Shown: in pieces, positions 1 to 6,883 of the stretch
Numbering within the stretch: the first letter of the stretch is position 1
How the letters are laid out: every line of letters begins with the position of its first letter
Source: Hyphochytrium catenoides
Lineage: Eukaryota > Sar > Hyphochytriomycetes > Hyphochytriales > Hyphochytriaceae
Assembly (NCBI GenBank): GCA_900088475.1
Contig: FLMG01003963.1
Location: forward strand, 1 to 15,599
Direction of reading: 5' to 3'
Length of the DNA: 15,599 bases
Position numbers and translations under genes: made by a program
The notes under the pieces: generated by a model
What the model saw: only the letters and a program-made list of their open reading frames with translations
Databases searched by the model: none
What the model was told of the DNA's origin: nothing

Positions 1-502
1 GATCTGACTAGGCTTTGGGCTACTTCTGGCATCGGCTGTTGCGCACCCGGCCCCACTCGAGTCATTCTAGGATGGCGTTGACACATACTAAGTAAGATAC
101 ACTGAGGACGACGACACCTTCAGACAAACAGACAGACAACGAGAGCGACACAAGGAGGAGAGATGAGCTACGCATCCGAGAGAAAAAAACAAATAGGTGG
201 ACACAGAGAGAGAAGGCTGGATCGCTACTGCCTTGTCGACGCTAGATGGGGCAGACGGGAAGAAGGGACACGAATTTTCAAAGGCCAAAATGCCAACGAC
301 GACGCAGTGGGGAGCTGCCCGTTACCTGGACCCAATCCTCTATCACAAGCTTTGAGAGAACCGCGTCAATAATGGCGAGGCCGTCCTGCTCCTCATTTGC
401 TGACACCTCATCTCCTACAAGTACCCATTCCTCAGAGCTCTCACCTCCGCCAGTTGTTGCACCCTTAATTTTGCTACGAGAGTCTTCCGCGTGAGACATC
501 AT
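1..502 (-). CDS. 5' part of a minus-strand gene, unknown function (two candidate exons)
   Basis: First exon, seen on the minus strand: ATG at 502 (two ATGs in tandem) to 326, 59 codons. It ends exactly at a CAG|GTAACG donor in phase 0. A matching acceptor (CATCCTAG) lies at 67-70, and the next exon (66 down to 1) stays open in phase 0 to the window edge, giving a 259-nt intron. The peptide is soluble and acidic. It contains SSEEWVLVGDE, and an acidic cluster followed by W-x-x-V fits the LC3-interacting (LIR) motif of autophagy proteins. A second, weaker IEDWVQ follows near the exon end. No family is recognised; resemblance to TP53INP-like proteins rests only on the LIR-like stretch. Composition is balanced on both strands here, so the open frame is not a purine-bias artefact. 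The right-hand ATG has a purine at -3. Partial at the left edge. Confidence 0.42.
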
Positions 503-1500
503 CCTTAGAGAGTGGGATAGCGAGCCCGATGGTGATAGGCTAGCAAAAGGATGGGACAATTGGAGGGGCAACTGGCAGATGTTTCGACGAAGGTTGCAGA
601 TTCTCCGGATCCGCCTGAATAACGACTAAATTGTCTAAGGGATTGTGCCGTAGCGATAAGGCTAGAGAGCGCTTGGAGAAAGGGACACCGACGCCAACTA
701 GGCAGACAGATTGTAGAGGGCGAGGGCGACAGGGACAAGCGCCGCCGAGAGCAAGACAGTAGGACGACAAAGCCTACGGACGCCAGGGAGGACCCTTTTC
801 CAGAAGACAAACGAAGAGGAGAGACACCAATTTGATGTCGAGCACTGGATACGAACAAACTAAGATCAACAAAAGAACCGAGCGTTGGCGAAGTAAAGAG
901 CCATCTAATATCCGTTGTTCCTCGTCTATTGAGCTCCGAGCAAGCTGTCCTTCCGTGTCCCGATGACAAGTCTCTTCCCAATCTTCAACTGCAGATGCTG
1001 ACCAACATTTTATAAACGCAACTTCCAAAAGAAACGAACCAAAGTCGTTCTTTTCGGCGTTTTAATTTCGTACCATCAGTGCTAGTGCACTGTTCTTGCG
1101 TACCTCTAACGTTTGGATTCCTATGGGTTGAGAGGCTTAGGATCGGACTCTGTCTCGAATCTTTTTCCTCGTACGTTAACTTTGGGTCTAGGACACCGTA
1201 ACCCATGTTTGTACACTCTGTAACGTGTTTGTTACAGTTGTAGCTCTCATTGTGTTGGTTCTTTTTCTGCAGCACTTCTTCTATTTATCTCGCCCTCCCA
1301 CTGTCTCCCCTCTTTTCTGCTATAGTTCTACAAGTACTCTCTGTTTCTGTCTTTCTCCGGTCTCTGCCTCTGTCTCTGTCTTTGTCTCTGTATTTATTGT
1401 TGACGTAGCTGTTGACGTGCCATTCGCAGATTCTTCGAGCTTTAGAAAGCTAGGATCGCGAGATCGGTCAGGAAAGGGCATTGCGATGCTGAAGGCCATC
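503..1500. other. Upstream region of the minus-strand gene; no firm gene
   Basis: This stretch lies 5' of the minus-strand start at 502 and probably holds its leader and promoter. A 96-codon minus-strand open frame runs 1275-985. It has a polar, mixed composition (not Leu/Ser-only like the bias-driven frames) and contains a possible donor, AGAG|GTACGC, so it could be an upstream exon; I give that about 0.2. Longer minus-strand frames at 505-981 are Ser/Arg/Leu-rich and look like composition artefacts. At about 1344-1391 the plus strand is a degenerate TCTCTG-type simple repeat. No TATA box or other defined promoter element was identified with confidence. Confidence 0.35.
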
Positions 1501-1503
1501 GCG

Positions 1504-1605
1504 TGTGTGCGCGGAGTGTAGAGATTGTGCCAATAGTATCTTCTTCATGTCCCGGCGGGAACTGTGTGGCAAGCAAGTTGTTGGAGAATACGTCGTACGC
1601 TGAAG
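1504..1605 (+). repeat. Dispersed ~100-bp module, copy 1 of 3
   Basis: The module reads GTGTAGAG..(T)TGTGCCA, then a TATCTTC-like block, then GTCCCGGCGGGAACTGTGTG, then AAGTTGTTGGAGAATACGT and a CGTACG-containing end. The same order of blocks occurs at about 2712-2830 and 4011-4115, always in this orientation and always bordering PIF1-helicase fragments. It contains the odd-length palindrome TCCCGGCGGGA. It has no convincing reading frame. It is probably a terminal or subterminal part of the element that carried the helicase, but no TC...CTRR Helitron ends could be placed. Confidence 0.6.
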
Positions 1606-2017
1606 ATAGCGACGACTATCCGTCCGCAAGCAAGTCCCTCATCACAGCCCCTCGACATGTTTCTTCGAGGAAGACGGAGGCACCGATGTTCATATACACA
1701 CGGTATCCCCTTGTACTTCTGCGCTCTAGCAGCTATTCTTGACCGGACAAACAAAGCCCTATGAACGGACGCACGGTAGTTGCTTAAAGTCACCCCCGAA
1801 AAGTACGTGATGACCGGCAAAGAGTCTGTCAGAAGCGCATGCAAAGGTTCTAGTTGCTTCCTCGAGATTCCAAGAGTTGAGCTGGCACTATTGATATCTC
1901 ATCAATAATGTGCAGCATGATGGCTGCTTCTTCCTGTTGGCTTTGAGAGACTGTGGGAGCAATGTGAGCATGTGGTGGCTGCATGGGTGAAGGTTTCTGG
2001 CCGAGTGCATTGTCGTG
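1606..2017 (-). pseudogene. PIF1-like helicase fragment, copy 1 (motifs II-III)
   Basis: Read on the minus strand, this repeats the middle of the plus-strand helicase frame at 3133-3726. It starts in the segment coding the HSARNLHP region, continues through the DEAD-like motif II (Asp-Glu in IIDEIS, DNA at about 1915-1890), and reaches motif III (GGDFKQLPCV, DNA at about 1802-1771). After that it matches the tail seen at 3727-3800. Several frameshifts and stops break it. Its upstream part duplicates the neighbouring copy in tandem at an offset of 182 nt. Non-functional mobile-element remnant; the PIF1 assignment comes from the intact paralogous frame in this window. Confidence 0.7.
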
Positions 2018-2208
2018 CCTTCCTTCCTTGTAGTTGCTTCTTCAAAGTTTCCCAAGAGTTGAGCTGGCACTAATGATATCTCATCAATAATGTGCAGCCC
2101 GTGGCTGCTTCTTCCTGTTGGCTTTGAGAGACTGTGGGAGCAATGTGAGCATGTGGTGGCTGCTGCATGGGTGAGGGTTTCTGGCCGAGTGCATTGTCGT
2201 GCCACCGA
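1871..2208. repeat. Tandem direct duplication inside the helicase remnants (182-nt period)
   Basis: The block beginning CAAGAGTTGAGCTGGCACTA occurs at 1871 and again at 2053. The following roughly 150 nt, up to the segment ending TGCATTGTCGTGCC, are nearly identical in both copies. The differences are a few substitutions, a 3-nt CTG insertion and small indels. The second copy continues without a break into the rest of the helicase remnant toward 2770, while the first continues into the motif III region. This suggests local duplication or template switching within one element rather than two independent insertions. Confidence 0.75.
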
Positions 2209-2770
2209 TGTTGAGCGCAGCGGTGGTTAGATATGCAGTTGCTTCTACGGCTTGGGGTCTTCCCCATCATTCTGCTAGAGCGTTTAATGCATGAATACCG
2301 AGTGACTCGCCTCTGCCAACCAAGCCCTCCCCCCCAAGAAAAGTTATCGCCTGCTTGTTGAGAGGCACGTGCTGCCTGCTGAGCGACTGCTTGGTCTGCT
2401 TCCTTCTTATGTCCAGGGTCACATAGAGACCGATATATGAGAGGTTTGCCTATGGAAACTATCGTTTGATGCTGCGTGTCGTCGGCACGGAAAGCCTGGA
2501 AGATCTGTGAGATAGCCGCATAGAGAGGAAGAGTCTCTGGATCTTGAGGTGGAGTGTCTGGCGGCATTTGCAATGTGCTGGCTGCTGTAGATAGCGAACT
2601 CCATTAAGGGGCGTAGGACGTATTGCGGCATGCTGGCGTTGACGCTGTCGATTGTTCACTTCTACCATTCGAGAAATTATTCATTTGTTCTTGGTGGTGA
2701 TGAAGGTTGGAGCAGGGTGTGTGAGTGGGAGGGTGTAGAGTTATGCCATTGTTTGAAAGGTATCTCCATG
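2025..2770 (-). pseudogene. PIF1-like helicase fragment, copy 2 (N-terminal part to motif II)
   Basis: Minus-strand copy whose N-terminal half is the best preserved in the window. A 167-codon open frame (2573-2070) reads through a Pro-rich segment and the PLYAAISQIFQAFRADDTQH and SIGKPLIYRSLCDPGHKKEA regions, which precede motif I in the sister copy. The frame then shifts around the P-loop (a run of eight C on the plus strand, 2328-2335, marks an indel-prone spot), so motifs I and Ia are out of frame. Motif II DNA is intact at about 2097-2071. The copy stops just after the segment coding GNFEEAT. It is the left arm of a large inverted repeat with copy 3. Dead as a gene. Confidence 0.7.
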
Positions 2771-3600
2771 TCCCGGCGGAAACTGTGTGGCCAGCAGGTT
2801 GTTGGAGAATACGTTGTACGCTTCGAGGGGTATGTGAGGGGCTTGCTTGCGGACGGATCGCTGCTATCTTCAGCGTAATAAAGATACCTTTTTCAAAACA
2901 TGGCACAATTCTATACTACCCCGCTCACACACGCTGCTGCTTCAACCTTCACACCACCAAGAACAAATGGATAATCTCTCAAATGGTGACAAGTGACCAC
3001 CAGTCAACAGCGTCAACGCCAGCAGGCCACAATACGTCCTACCCGCCTTAATGTAGTTCCATCTACAGCCAGCCCCATGGCAAATGCCACCGGACACCCC
3101 ACCTCAAGATCCAGAGACTTTTCCTCCTCTGTATGCCACTATCCACAGATCTCCCAGGAGCTTTCCGTGCCGACGAGACGCAGCATCGAGCGATAGTTTT
3201 CATAGGCAAACCTCTCATGTATCGGTTTCTGTGTGACCCTACCGGACATAAGGAGGAAGCAGACCAAGCACTCCCTCAGCAGCAGCACGCGCCTCTGGAC
3301 AAGCAGGCGATAATTGTTCTTGGAGGAGGGCCCTGCAGAGGCAAGTCAACGGCAATTCGTAAGGCTCTAGCAGAAAGATGGGGAAGAAGACCCCAAGCCG
3401 TAGAAGCAACTGCATATCTAACCACTGCTGTGCTCAACATCGGTGGCATGACAATGCACTCGGCCAGGAATCTTCACCCATGCAGCCACCACATGCTCAC
3501 ATCCGCTCCCACAGTCTCTCAAAAGCAACAGCAAGCGAAAATTGTGCTGCACATTATCGATGAGATATCAATAGTGCCAGCTCAACTCTTGGGAAACTTT
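2055..3600. repeat. Large inverted repeat 1 (head-to-head helicase copies 2 and 3)
   Basis: The left arm is about 2055-2772 and the right arm about 2881-3600, each roughly 720 nt, around a spacer of about 110 nt that contains the dispersed module. Pairing can be followed by eye through the AGATACCTTT, CACCACCAAGAACAAATG, CAGCGTCAACGCCAGCA, CACCTCAAGATCCAGAGAC, GCAAACCTCTCAT and TGATGAGATATCA segments. Arms have diverged by many substitutions and indels. It could fold into a giant hairpin as single-stranded DNA or RNA. Confidence 0.75.
2712..2830 (+). repeat. Dispersed ~100-bp module, copy 2 of 3
   Basis: This has the same blocks and orientation as the copies at 1504-1605 and 4011-4115: GTGTGAGTGGGAGGGTGTAG, TTTGAAAGGTATCTCCATG, GTCCCGGCGGAAACTGTGTG, CAGCAGGTTGTTGGAGAATA and a CGTTGTACG end. 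It sits at the hinge between helicase copies 2 and 3 and forms most of the unpaired centre of that inverted repeat. Confidence 0.6.
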
Positions 3601-3814
3601 GAGGAAGCAACTAGAACCTTCGCATGCGCTTCTGACAGACTCTTTGCCGGACATCACATACTCTTCGCAGGTGACTTGAAGCAGCTACCGTGCGTCCGTT
3701 CCCAGCCTTTGTTTGCCCAGCAATGAATAGCTGCTAGTAGCGCAGAAATACAAGGACATACCATCTACATGAGCATCGGTGCCTCCGTCTTCAAAAAGCA
3801 TGCGCTGTCATCGT
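2881..3814 (+). pseudogene. PIF1-like DNA helicase, copy 3, best preserved (motifs I-III)
   Basis: The open part is 3133-3726 (197 residues; the ATG is internal, not the native start). It shows the N-terminal half of a PIF1-family superfamily 1B helicase. Walker A (motif I) is GGGPCRGKST at about residues 64-73. Motif Ia is the LNIGGMTMHS stretch near 101-110. Motif II (Walker B) is IIDEIS at 141-146. Motif III is AGDLKQLP at 179-186. These motifs bind and hydrolyse ATP during 5'-3' unwinding in the family. A TGA at 3724-3726 interrupts the frame, which then stays open in phase for about 28 more codons to 3814. Upstream of 3133, homology to copy 2 continues in other frames to about 2881. Motifs IV-VI are absent here. 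PIF1 helicases of this type are carried by Helitrons, but no Rep/HUH domain is visible. Confidence 0.8.
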
Positions 3815-3821
3815 GACCAGT

Positions 3822-4005
3822 GGGCGCTTTCCTCGACTTAGAGAAGCCAGTGCCTGTCTCTCAAAATCGGTGGCACGACAATGCACTAGGCCAGAAACCT
3901 TCACCCATGCAGCCATCATATGCTCACATCCGGTCCCACAGTCTCTTCTCAACAGGCGGCAATCGTGCTGCCACTATTGCGATGCCAAAGATTAAGGACA
4001 TAAAA
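3822..4005 (+). pseudogene. PIF1-like helicase fragment, copy 4 (short)
   Basis: A short plus-strand piece begins with AGTGGGCGCTTTCCTCGACTTAGAGAAGCC-type sequence (a decayed match to the DPEW..FLELEKP segment at about 4124-4170). It then jumps to GGTGGCACGACAATGCACT and the following CATGCAGCC..ATGCTCACAT block, the motif Ia-to-II linker of the other copies. Motif II is lost. The fused order differs from the other copies, so this is a rearranged fragment, not a simple truncation. Confidence 0.6.
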
Positions 4006-4010
4006 AGCGT

Positions 4011-4115
4011 AGTGTGAGTGGGGTGTAGACTTGTGCCATCTTCTGAAAGGTATCTTCAAGTCCCGCCGGGGACTGTGTGACCAGCAGGTTGTTGGAGAAG
4101 CGTACGTCGTACGAT
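4011..4115 (+). repeat. Dispersed ~100-bp module, copy 3 of 3
   Basis: The blocks GTGTGAGTGGGGTGTAGACT, CTGAAAGGTATCTTCAAG, TCCCGCCGGGGACTGTGTG, CAGCAGGTTGTTGGAGAA and CGTACGTCGTACG occur in the same order as at 1504 and 2712. The terminal CGTACG pair gives a small hairpin. Start-to-start distances between the three copies are about 1.2 and 1.3 kb. Confidence 0.6.
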
Positions 4116-4591
4116 CGGTCGTGTTGACCCTGAGTGGGCGCAGTTCTTCCTCGAGTTAGAGAAGCCACCAGTGCATCTCTCTCAGCAACATCTGAGATAT
4201 ATCAACGCGAGACGATTCCAACTACCTCAGGATAGCGCGCCAGGAGTCATTCTTCCAATCGCTATCACCCTCCACAAGGTATCGCTTGCATATTTCGTTG
4301 AAAATAGCCGCTCATTCGTGTCTGCCCTAGGTTCGTTGCGCAGTCAACTTCCAGTTAACACGCTTTGTTATTCGACAGTTGCCATCAGCCAAGAGGCCCA
4401 CTGTCTATCAATGGGACGCGGAGATAATATCAAGAGGAGACTATCCCATCATCAGCTCACTTCGCCATCTTCCCGACTACGATACTGGGAGAGTCTGCAT
4501 GTCACTCGAGGCCTACTCAGGTAAACTCTATACTGCCCATACGCATTGCTTCTTGCACTCACAAAGCGAGAAGGCGTGCCCATCCAAATAG
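4116..4591 (+). pseudogene. PIF1-like helicase C-terminal part with an unrecognised extension
   Basis: About 4124-4170 encodes DPEWAQFFLELEKPP, like the linker after motif III. About 4200-4290 encodes a PGVILPIAITLHKV segment, fitting motif V (usually AxTxHKxQG). A degraded SFVSAL..VRCAV stretch at about 4310-4345 fits motif VI (usually YVALSRVR). The frame 4331-4591 then runs open for 87 codons with no known domain: LTRFVIRQLPSAKRPTVYQW, then an SSLRHLPDY..GR.C segment. The diverged copy in the opposite arm (about 5262-5090, minus strand) keeps the same amino acids in this extension (PT.YQWDAEI, ISSLRHLP.Y), although nucleotides differ, which indicates former protein-level constraint. The segment between motif III and motif V is deleted. 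Confidence 0.6.
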
Positions 4592-4636
4592 TATGAACCA
4601 TTTTCTGGGGCGCACTCGGTGTGGGCAACGGAGACA

Positions 4637-4831
4637 AAGGAAGTGTAGCTTGTGGAAGGCGCTATGGCGGGCTTGTGATCTTACCTCTATTTTGTGTTTT
4701 TCTGGAAGTAGAAGAAGATAGCCACTCGGAAGTCCAGGGTAGTGGGGTTGTTCTGCTCTTGATTCGCAGAGTTTCACGGGGACATAGTCTGCCACCTTCC
4801 ACCAAGAGCGAGAACTAGCCCCAAGGAACAT
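4637..4831 (-). pseudogene. PIF1-like helicase internal segment, inverted copy
   Basis: Minus-strand reading gives WWKVADYVPVKLCESRAEQ followed by a HYPGLPSGYLLLLPEK stretch. This resembles the segment between motifs III and V of PIF1/Helitron helicases, where 'P-x-Y-V-L-V ... P-G-L-P-x-G' is typical. The open frame (4831-4559) continues beyond the homology into unrelated sequence. It lies inverted relative to the C-terminal part at 4116-4591, so the element was rearranged internally before or during the large inversion. Confidence 0.6.
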
Positions 4832-5005
4832 AGTGCAGCAGCTACGGAAGGTGGTGCCAGACTATATTCTCATCAAACTCTGCGAACCAAGAGCAGAACA
4901 ACCCCACTACCCTGGACTTCCGAGTGGCTATCTTCTCCTACCTCCAGAAAAACAGAAGATAGAAATAAAGTCACAACCCCCGCCATAGCGCCTTCCGCAT
5001 AACTG
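4832..5005 (+). pseudogene. PIF1-like helicase internal segment, direct copy
   Basis: Plus-strand reading gives LRKVVPDYILIKLCEPRAEQ followed by PHYPGLPSGYLLLPPEK, the mirror partner of 4637-4831. About 85-90 percent of bases appear to match between the two by eye (not computed). It is open for about 50 codons and then breaks down. Confidence 0.6.
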
Positions 5006-5345
5006 TCTTCCAGGATGTTATCAGCCGGGCCTTCGCTCTCACACCTGAGAACTTACAGGGAGGCACACATCTCGGTGTCGTCAGACATGATGCAGTCTCT
5101 CCCAGCAACGTAGTTGGGAAGATGGCGGAGTGAGCTAATGTGATAGGCTGCTCTTGACCTTATCTCCGCGTCCCACTGATAGGCAGTAGGTCTCCTGGTC
5201 TGCTGGTAGTTGTTGAATGACGAAGCGTGTTACCTGGACGATGACTGCACAACGCACCTAGGGAAACATGAATTAGGGGTTAGATGCTAGCGATAGTATG
5301 TTGAGGGCGATAGCGATGGGAATATATTTTGAGACGCCCTGAGGA

Positions 5346-5519
5346 AGTGGATCCGTCTCGTGTTAAGATATCATAGATGTTGGATCTGCAACAGTTAACG
5401 GAACTCAGATAAAATCGGTTCTTCGTCCTTCTTTACAGCTCATGAGGATCTGCTGCACAGGTCACCCGAGGAGGCAGGAAGTATATGATCTCACCTACCA
5501 GCTGTGTCCTCTTTCTTTT
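5346..5519. other. No recognisable feature
   Basis: This is the sequence between the end of the second inverted repeat and the decayed coiled-coil frame. I see no gene, repeat or regulatory motif here beyond possible continued decay of the mobile-element sequence. Confidence 0.4.
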
Positions 5520-5990
5520 TCACCGCTTCTTTCTTTGCCTTCGTTGACGATGTCCTTGAACTCCTGAATAAAGAGAATGGACTTTACCAACCGTATTGTT
5601 CTCATCATCATCTGCATCCGGCTCAGAGGTTGGCAGAATGTGATGCCGCCGTACAGTCTGGTCTGTACGGTGGTCTGATGGCTGCTGATTAGCTTGGTTT
5701 AGCTTCTCTTGTAAGCCTTGGTTTCGGCTCTCATCTGCTCGACAAGAAGGTCAGTGAACTGGCAGACTGTGTCTGCTAGTGTTCGTGAGAGATCTTCTTA
5801 TCTGCCTTCTTGTTGTATAGACAGCAGCAGAGCAGCACTGCTCATCTAGGCCAGGGTTTGCTCAAGGGTGCGATTGTCTCGCTGCAGCATTTGGATTTCA
5901 GGGTTGCGGGTGCTTGTGCGGCTGCCGTTAGGCGGGCTGTTGGTTTCAGCCTCCACCAGTGTTGTTGGGATGCTCGCTCTTGTTGTTGAG
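5520..5990 (-). pseudogene. Decayed coiled-coil protein gene (possible retrotransposon ORF1/gag-like)
   Basis: Minus-strand reading from about 5990 gives a Ser/Thr/Pro-rich lead, then heptad-like sequence: NPEIQMLQRDNRTLEQTLA, a stop (TAG), MSSAALLLSIQQEGR, another stop (TAA), EDLSRTLADTVCQFTDLLVE, then QMRAETKAYK. After a +1/-1 shift near 5705 the frame continues as LQEKLNQANQQ, an acidic PDADDDENN stretch and a basic RQRRQRKKR tail, ending at TGA 5522-5520. The order coiled coil, acidic patch, basic tail suits a nucleic-acid-binding ORF1 or gag protein, but no zinc knuckle is visible and I do not recognise the family. Two in-frame stops and a frameshift mark it as dead. Confidence 0.5.
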
Positions 5991-6139
5991 CTTCATTAGG
6001 ATTGCGAGGAGTTGCTCCTCTTTTGGAAGGCATCCTCGCTTTAAATTGACCGGAACAACTGAGAGGTAAGGAGGAACGCAGAGGTCAGTGGTCTCGGCAG
6101 AGTTCTGCGCGCACGGCGGCGATGCGCCATCCATGTAAG

Positions 6140-6475
6140 GTCAGAATGGCAGGAGAAAGATCAGAATCGCATTATGTTAGAGCGCTCTTCTCCCAGCCAA
6201 TGCGAAGTGGGAAAGATCTCATTCTGGGTCCCGGGACTTGGAGGATGCCTGACGTGGGTTCCCACATCCCTGACACTACTACTTGCCTCGAAGGCTTAGC
6301 GAAACAAGAGGATTAGCCCACTTCCTACTAGAGTGTAGAAGAGCCAAGAAAGGAGAAGCACTGCGTAGCTAATAAGCCTGATAAAGACTACGAGGAAGGA
6401 AGCAGCACAAACACGCGAAAAAGAAGAAAGGGAAAAGATGAGAAGGGAGAAAGAGAATCCCCTAAAAAAAAAAGG
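6140..6475 (+). pseudogene. C-terminal end of a LINE (non-LTR) reverse transcriptase, frameshifted
   Basis: The frame 6122-6316 ends in HIPDTTTCLEGLAKQED before TAG 6314-6316. In an overlapping frame (6310-6372) the sequence continues as LAHFLLECRRAKKGEALRS. Together these fit the CCHC-type zinc-knuckle end of LINE ORF2 proteins, where 'PDT..C.CG...(Q/E)T..H.LLECPR......L' is usual. A further shift lets LISLIKTTRKEAAQTRE follow (about 6367-6420), also typical of this tail. The second Cys of the knuckle appears as Gly/Glu (CLEG). At least two frameshifts separate the pieces. The reverse transcriptase domain itself was not found, so this is a 3' fragment. Downstream the plus strand turns into AAG/GAA-rich sequence. 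Confidence 0.55.
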
Positions 6476-6883
6476 CAAAACTAGGACAGCAGGGGAGAAC
6501 AGCGAACAAGCAACAAGAAGCAGCTCATGAAGGAAGCCACAGCAAGGAGGCAGCACGGCAGCCGCCAGAAGAGAAACCACCACCAAGCAAGCAAGTGGGA
6601 GCAGAGAAATAGCAAGCGACACACATGTACAGTATAACATGATGTGTCTGGCCTTACAACCCGTACTCCGATAAGAAATATTGGAAGTAGGTTCGACCAA
6701 GGTGTACGAGGAGCAAGCAGCAGATGGTTCAGAAGAAGCAACAAGACAACTAACAACCGGCATTTGCCCCATGATCTGGTACAACTAGGAGATCCTAGGC
6801 GATTGGCACCTCAAGCGACATTCCTAGGAGACACTGGTTTATAGATAGAACAGGAGCATTGGTTTAGTAGATACTCTGCTGGG
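6476..6883. other. Purine-biased plus strand, no supported gene
   Basis: The plus strand is rich in A and G up to about 6620. Because stop codons are purine-rich, the minus strand stays open by composition alone (162 codons at 6784-6296, mostly Leu/Ser/Phe/Val), which I do not accept as a gene. 6640-6880 is of more balanced composition but shows no recognisable feature. Confidence 0.4.

Larger units (their letters stand above)
4210..5345. repeat. Large inverted repeat 2 (foldback of helicase C-terminal fragments)
   Basis: Inner arms 4640-4800 and 4846-5005 pair around a loop of about 45 nt (GCCACCTTCC against GGAAGGTGG at the tip). Further out, 4326-4520 pairs with 5262-5060 (CCTAGGT.CGTTG.GCAGTCA, TGGGACGCGGAGATAA, AGCTCACT.CGCCATCTTCCC). 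Then 4215-4325 pairs with 5345-5263 (CATCGCTATC.CCCTC). The left arm has about 90 nt (around 4530-4630) with no counterpart. Total span is about 1.1 kb. Confidence 0.75.

Noticed and set aside
505-981. 158-codon minus-strand open frame
   Set aside because: Ser/Arg/Leu-rich with no splice support or motif; it overlaps another minus-strand frame and lies upstream of a better-supported start at 502.
1225-1521. 98-codon plus-strand frame rich in Ser, Val and Phe
   Set aside because: Largely a translation of the TCTCTG-type simple repeat, and it runs into the dispersed non-coding module.
2881-3814. Functional host PIF1 helicase gene
   Set aside because: Motifs IV-VI are missing, frames shift upstream of 3133, a stop interrupts the frame, and three further broken copies surround it, which fits a mobile element.
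1504-5345. CRISPR array or other spaced repeat system
   Set aside because: The repeats are long, diverged, partly inverted copies of a helicase gene; spacing is irregular and the context is eukaryotic.
6690-6720. GGTTCGACC resembling a tRNA B box
   Set aside because: No A box, acceptor stem or cloverleaf could be built around it.
6296-6784. 162-codon minus-strand open frame
   Set aside because: It lies opposite an AAG/GAA-rich plus strand and overlaps the LINE remnant; the peptide is almost all Leu, Ser, Val, Phe and Cys, as expected when purine-rich stop codons are depleted by composition.
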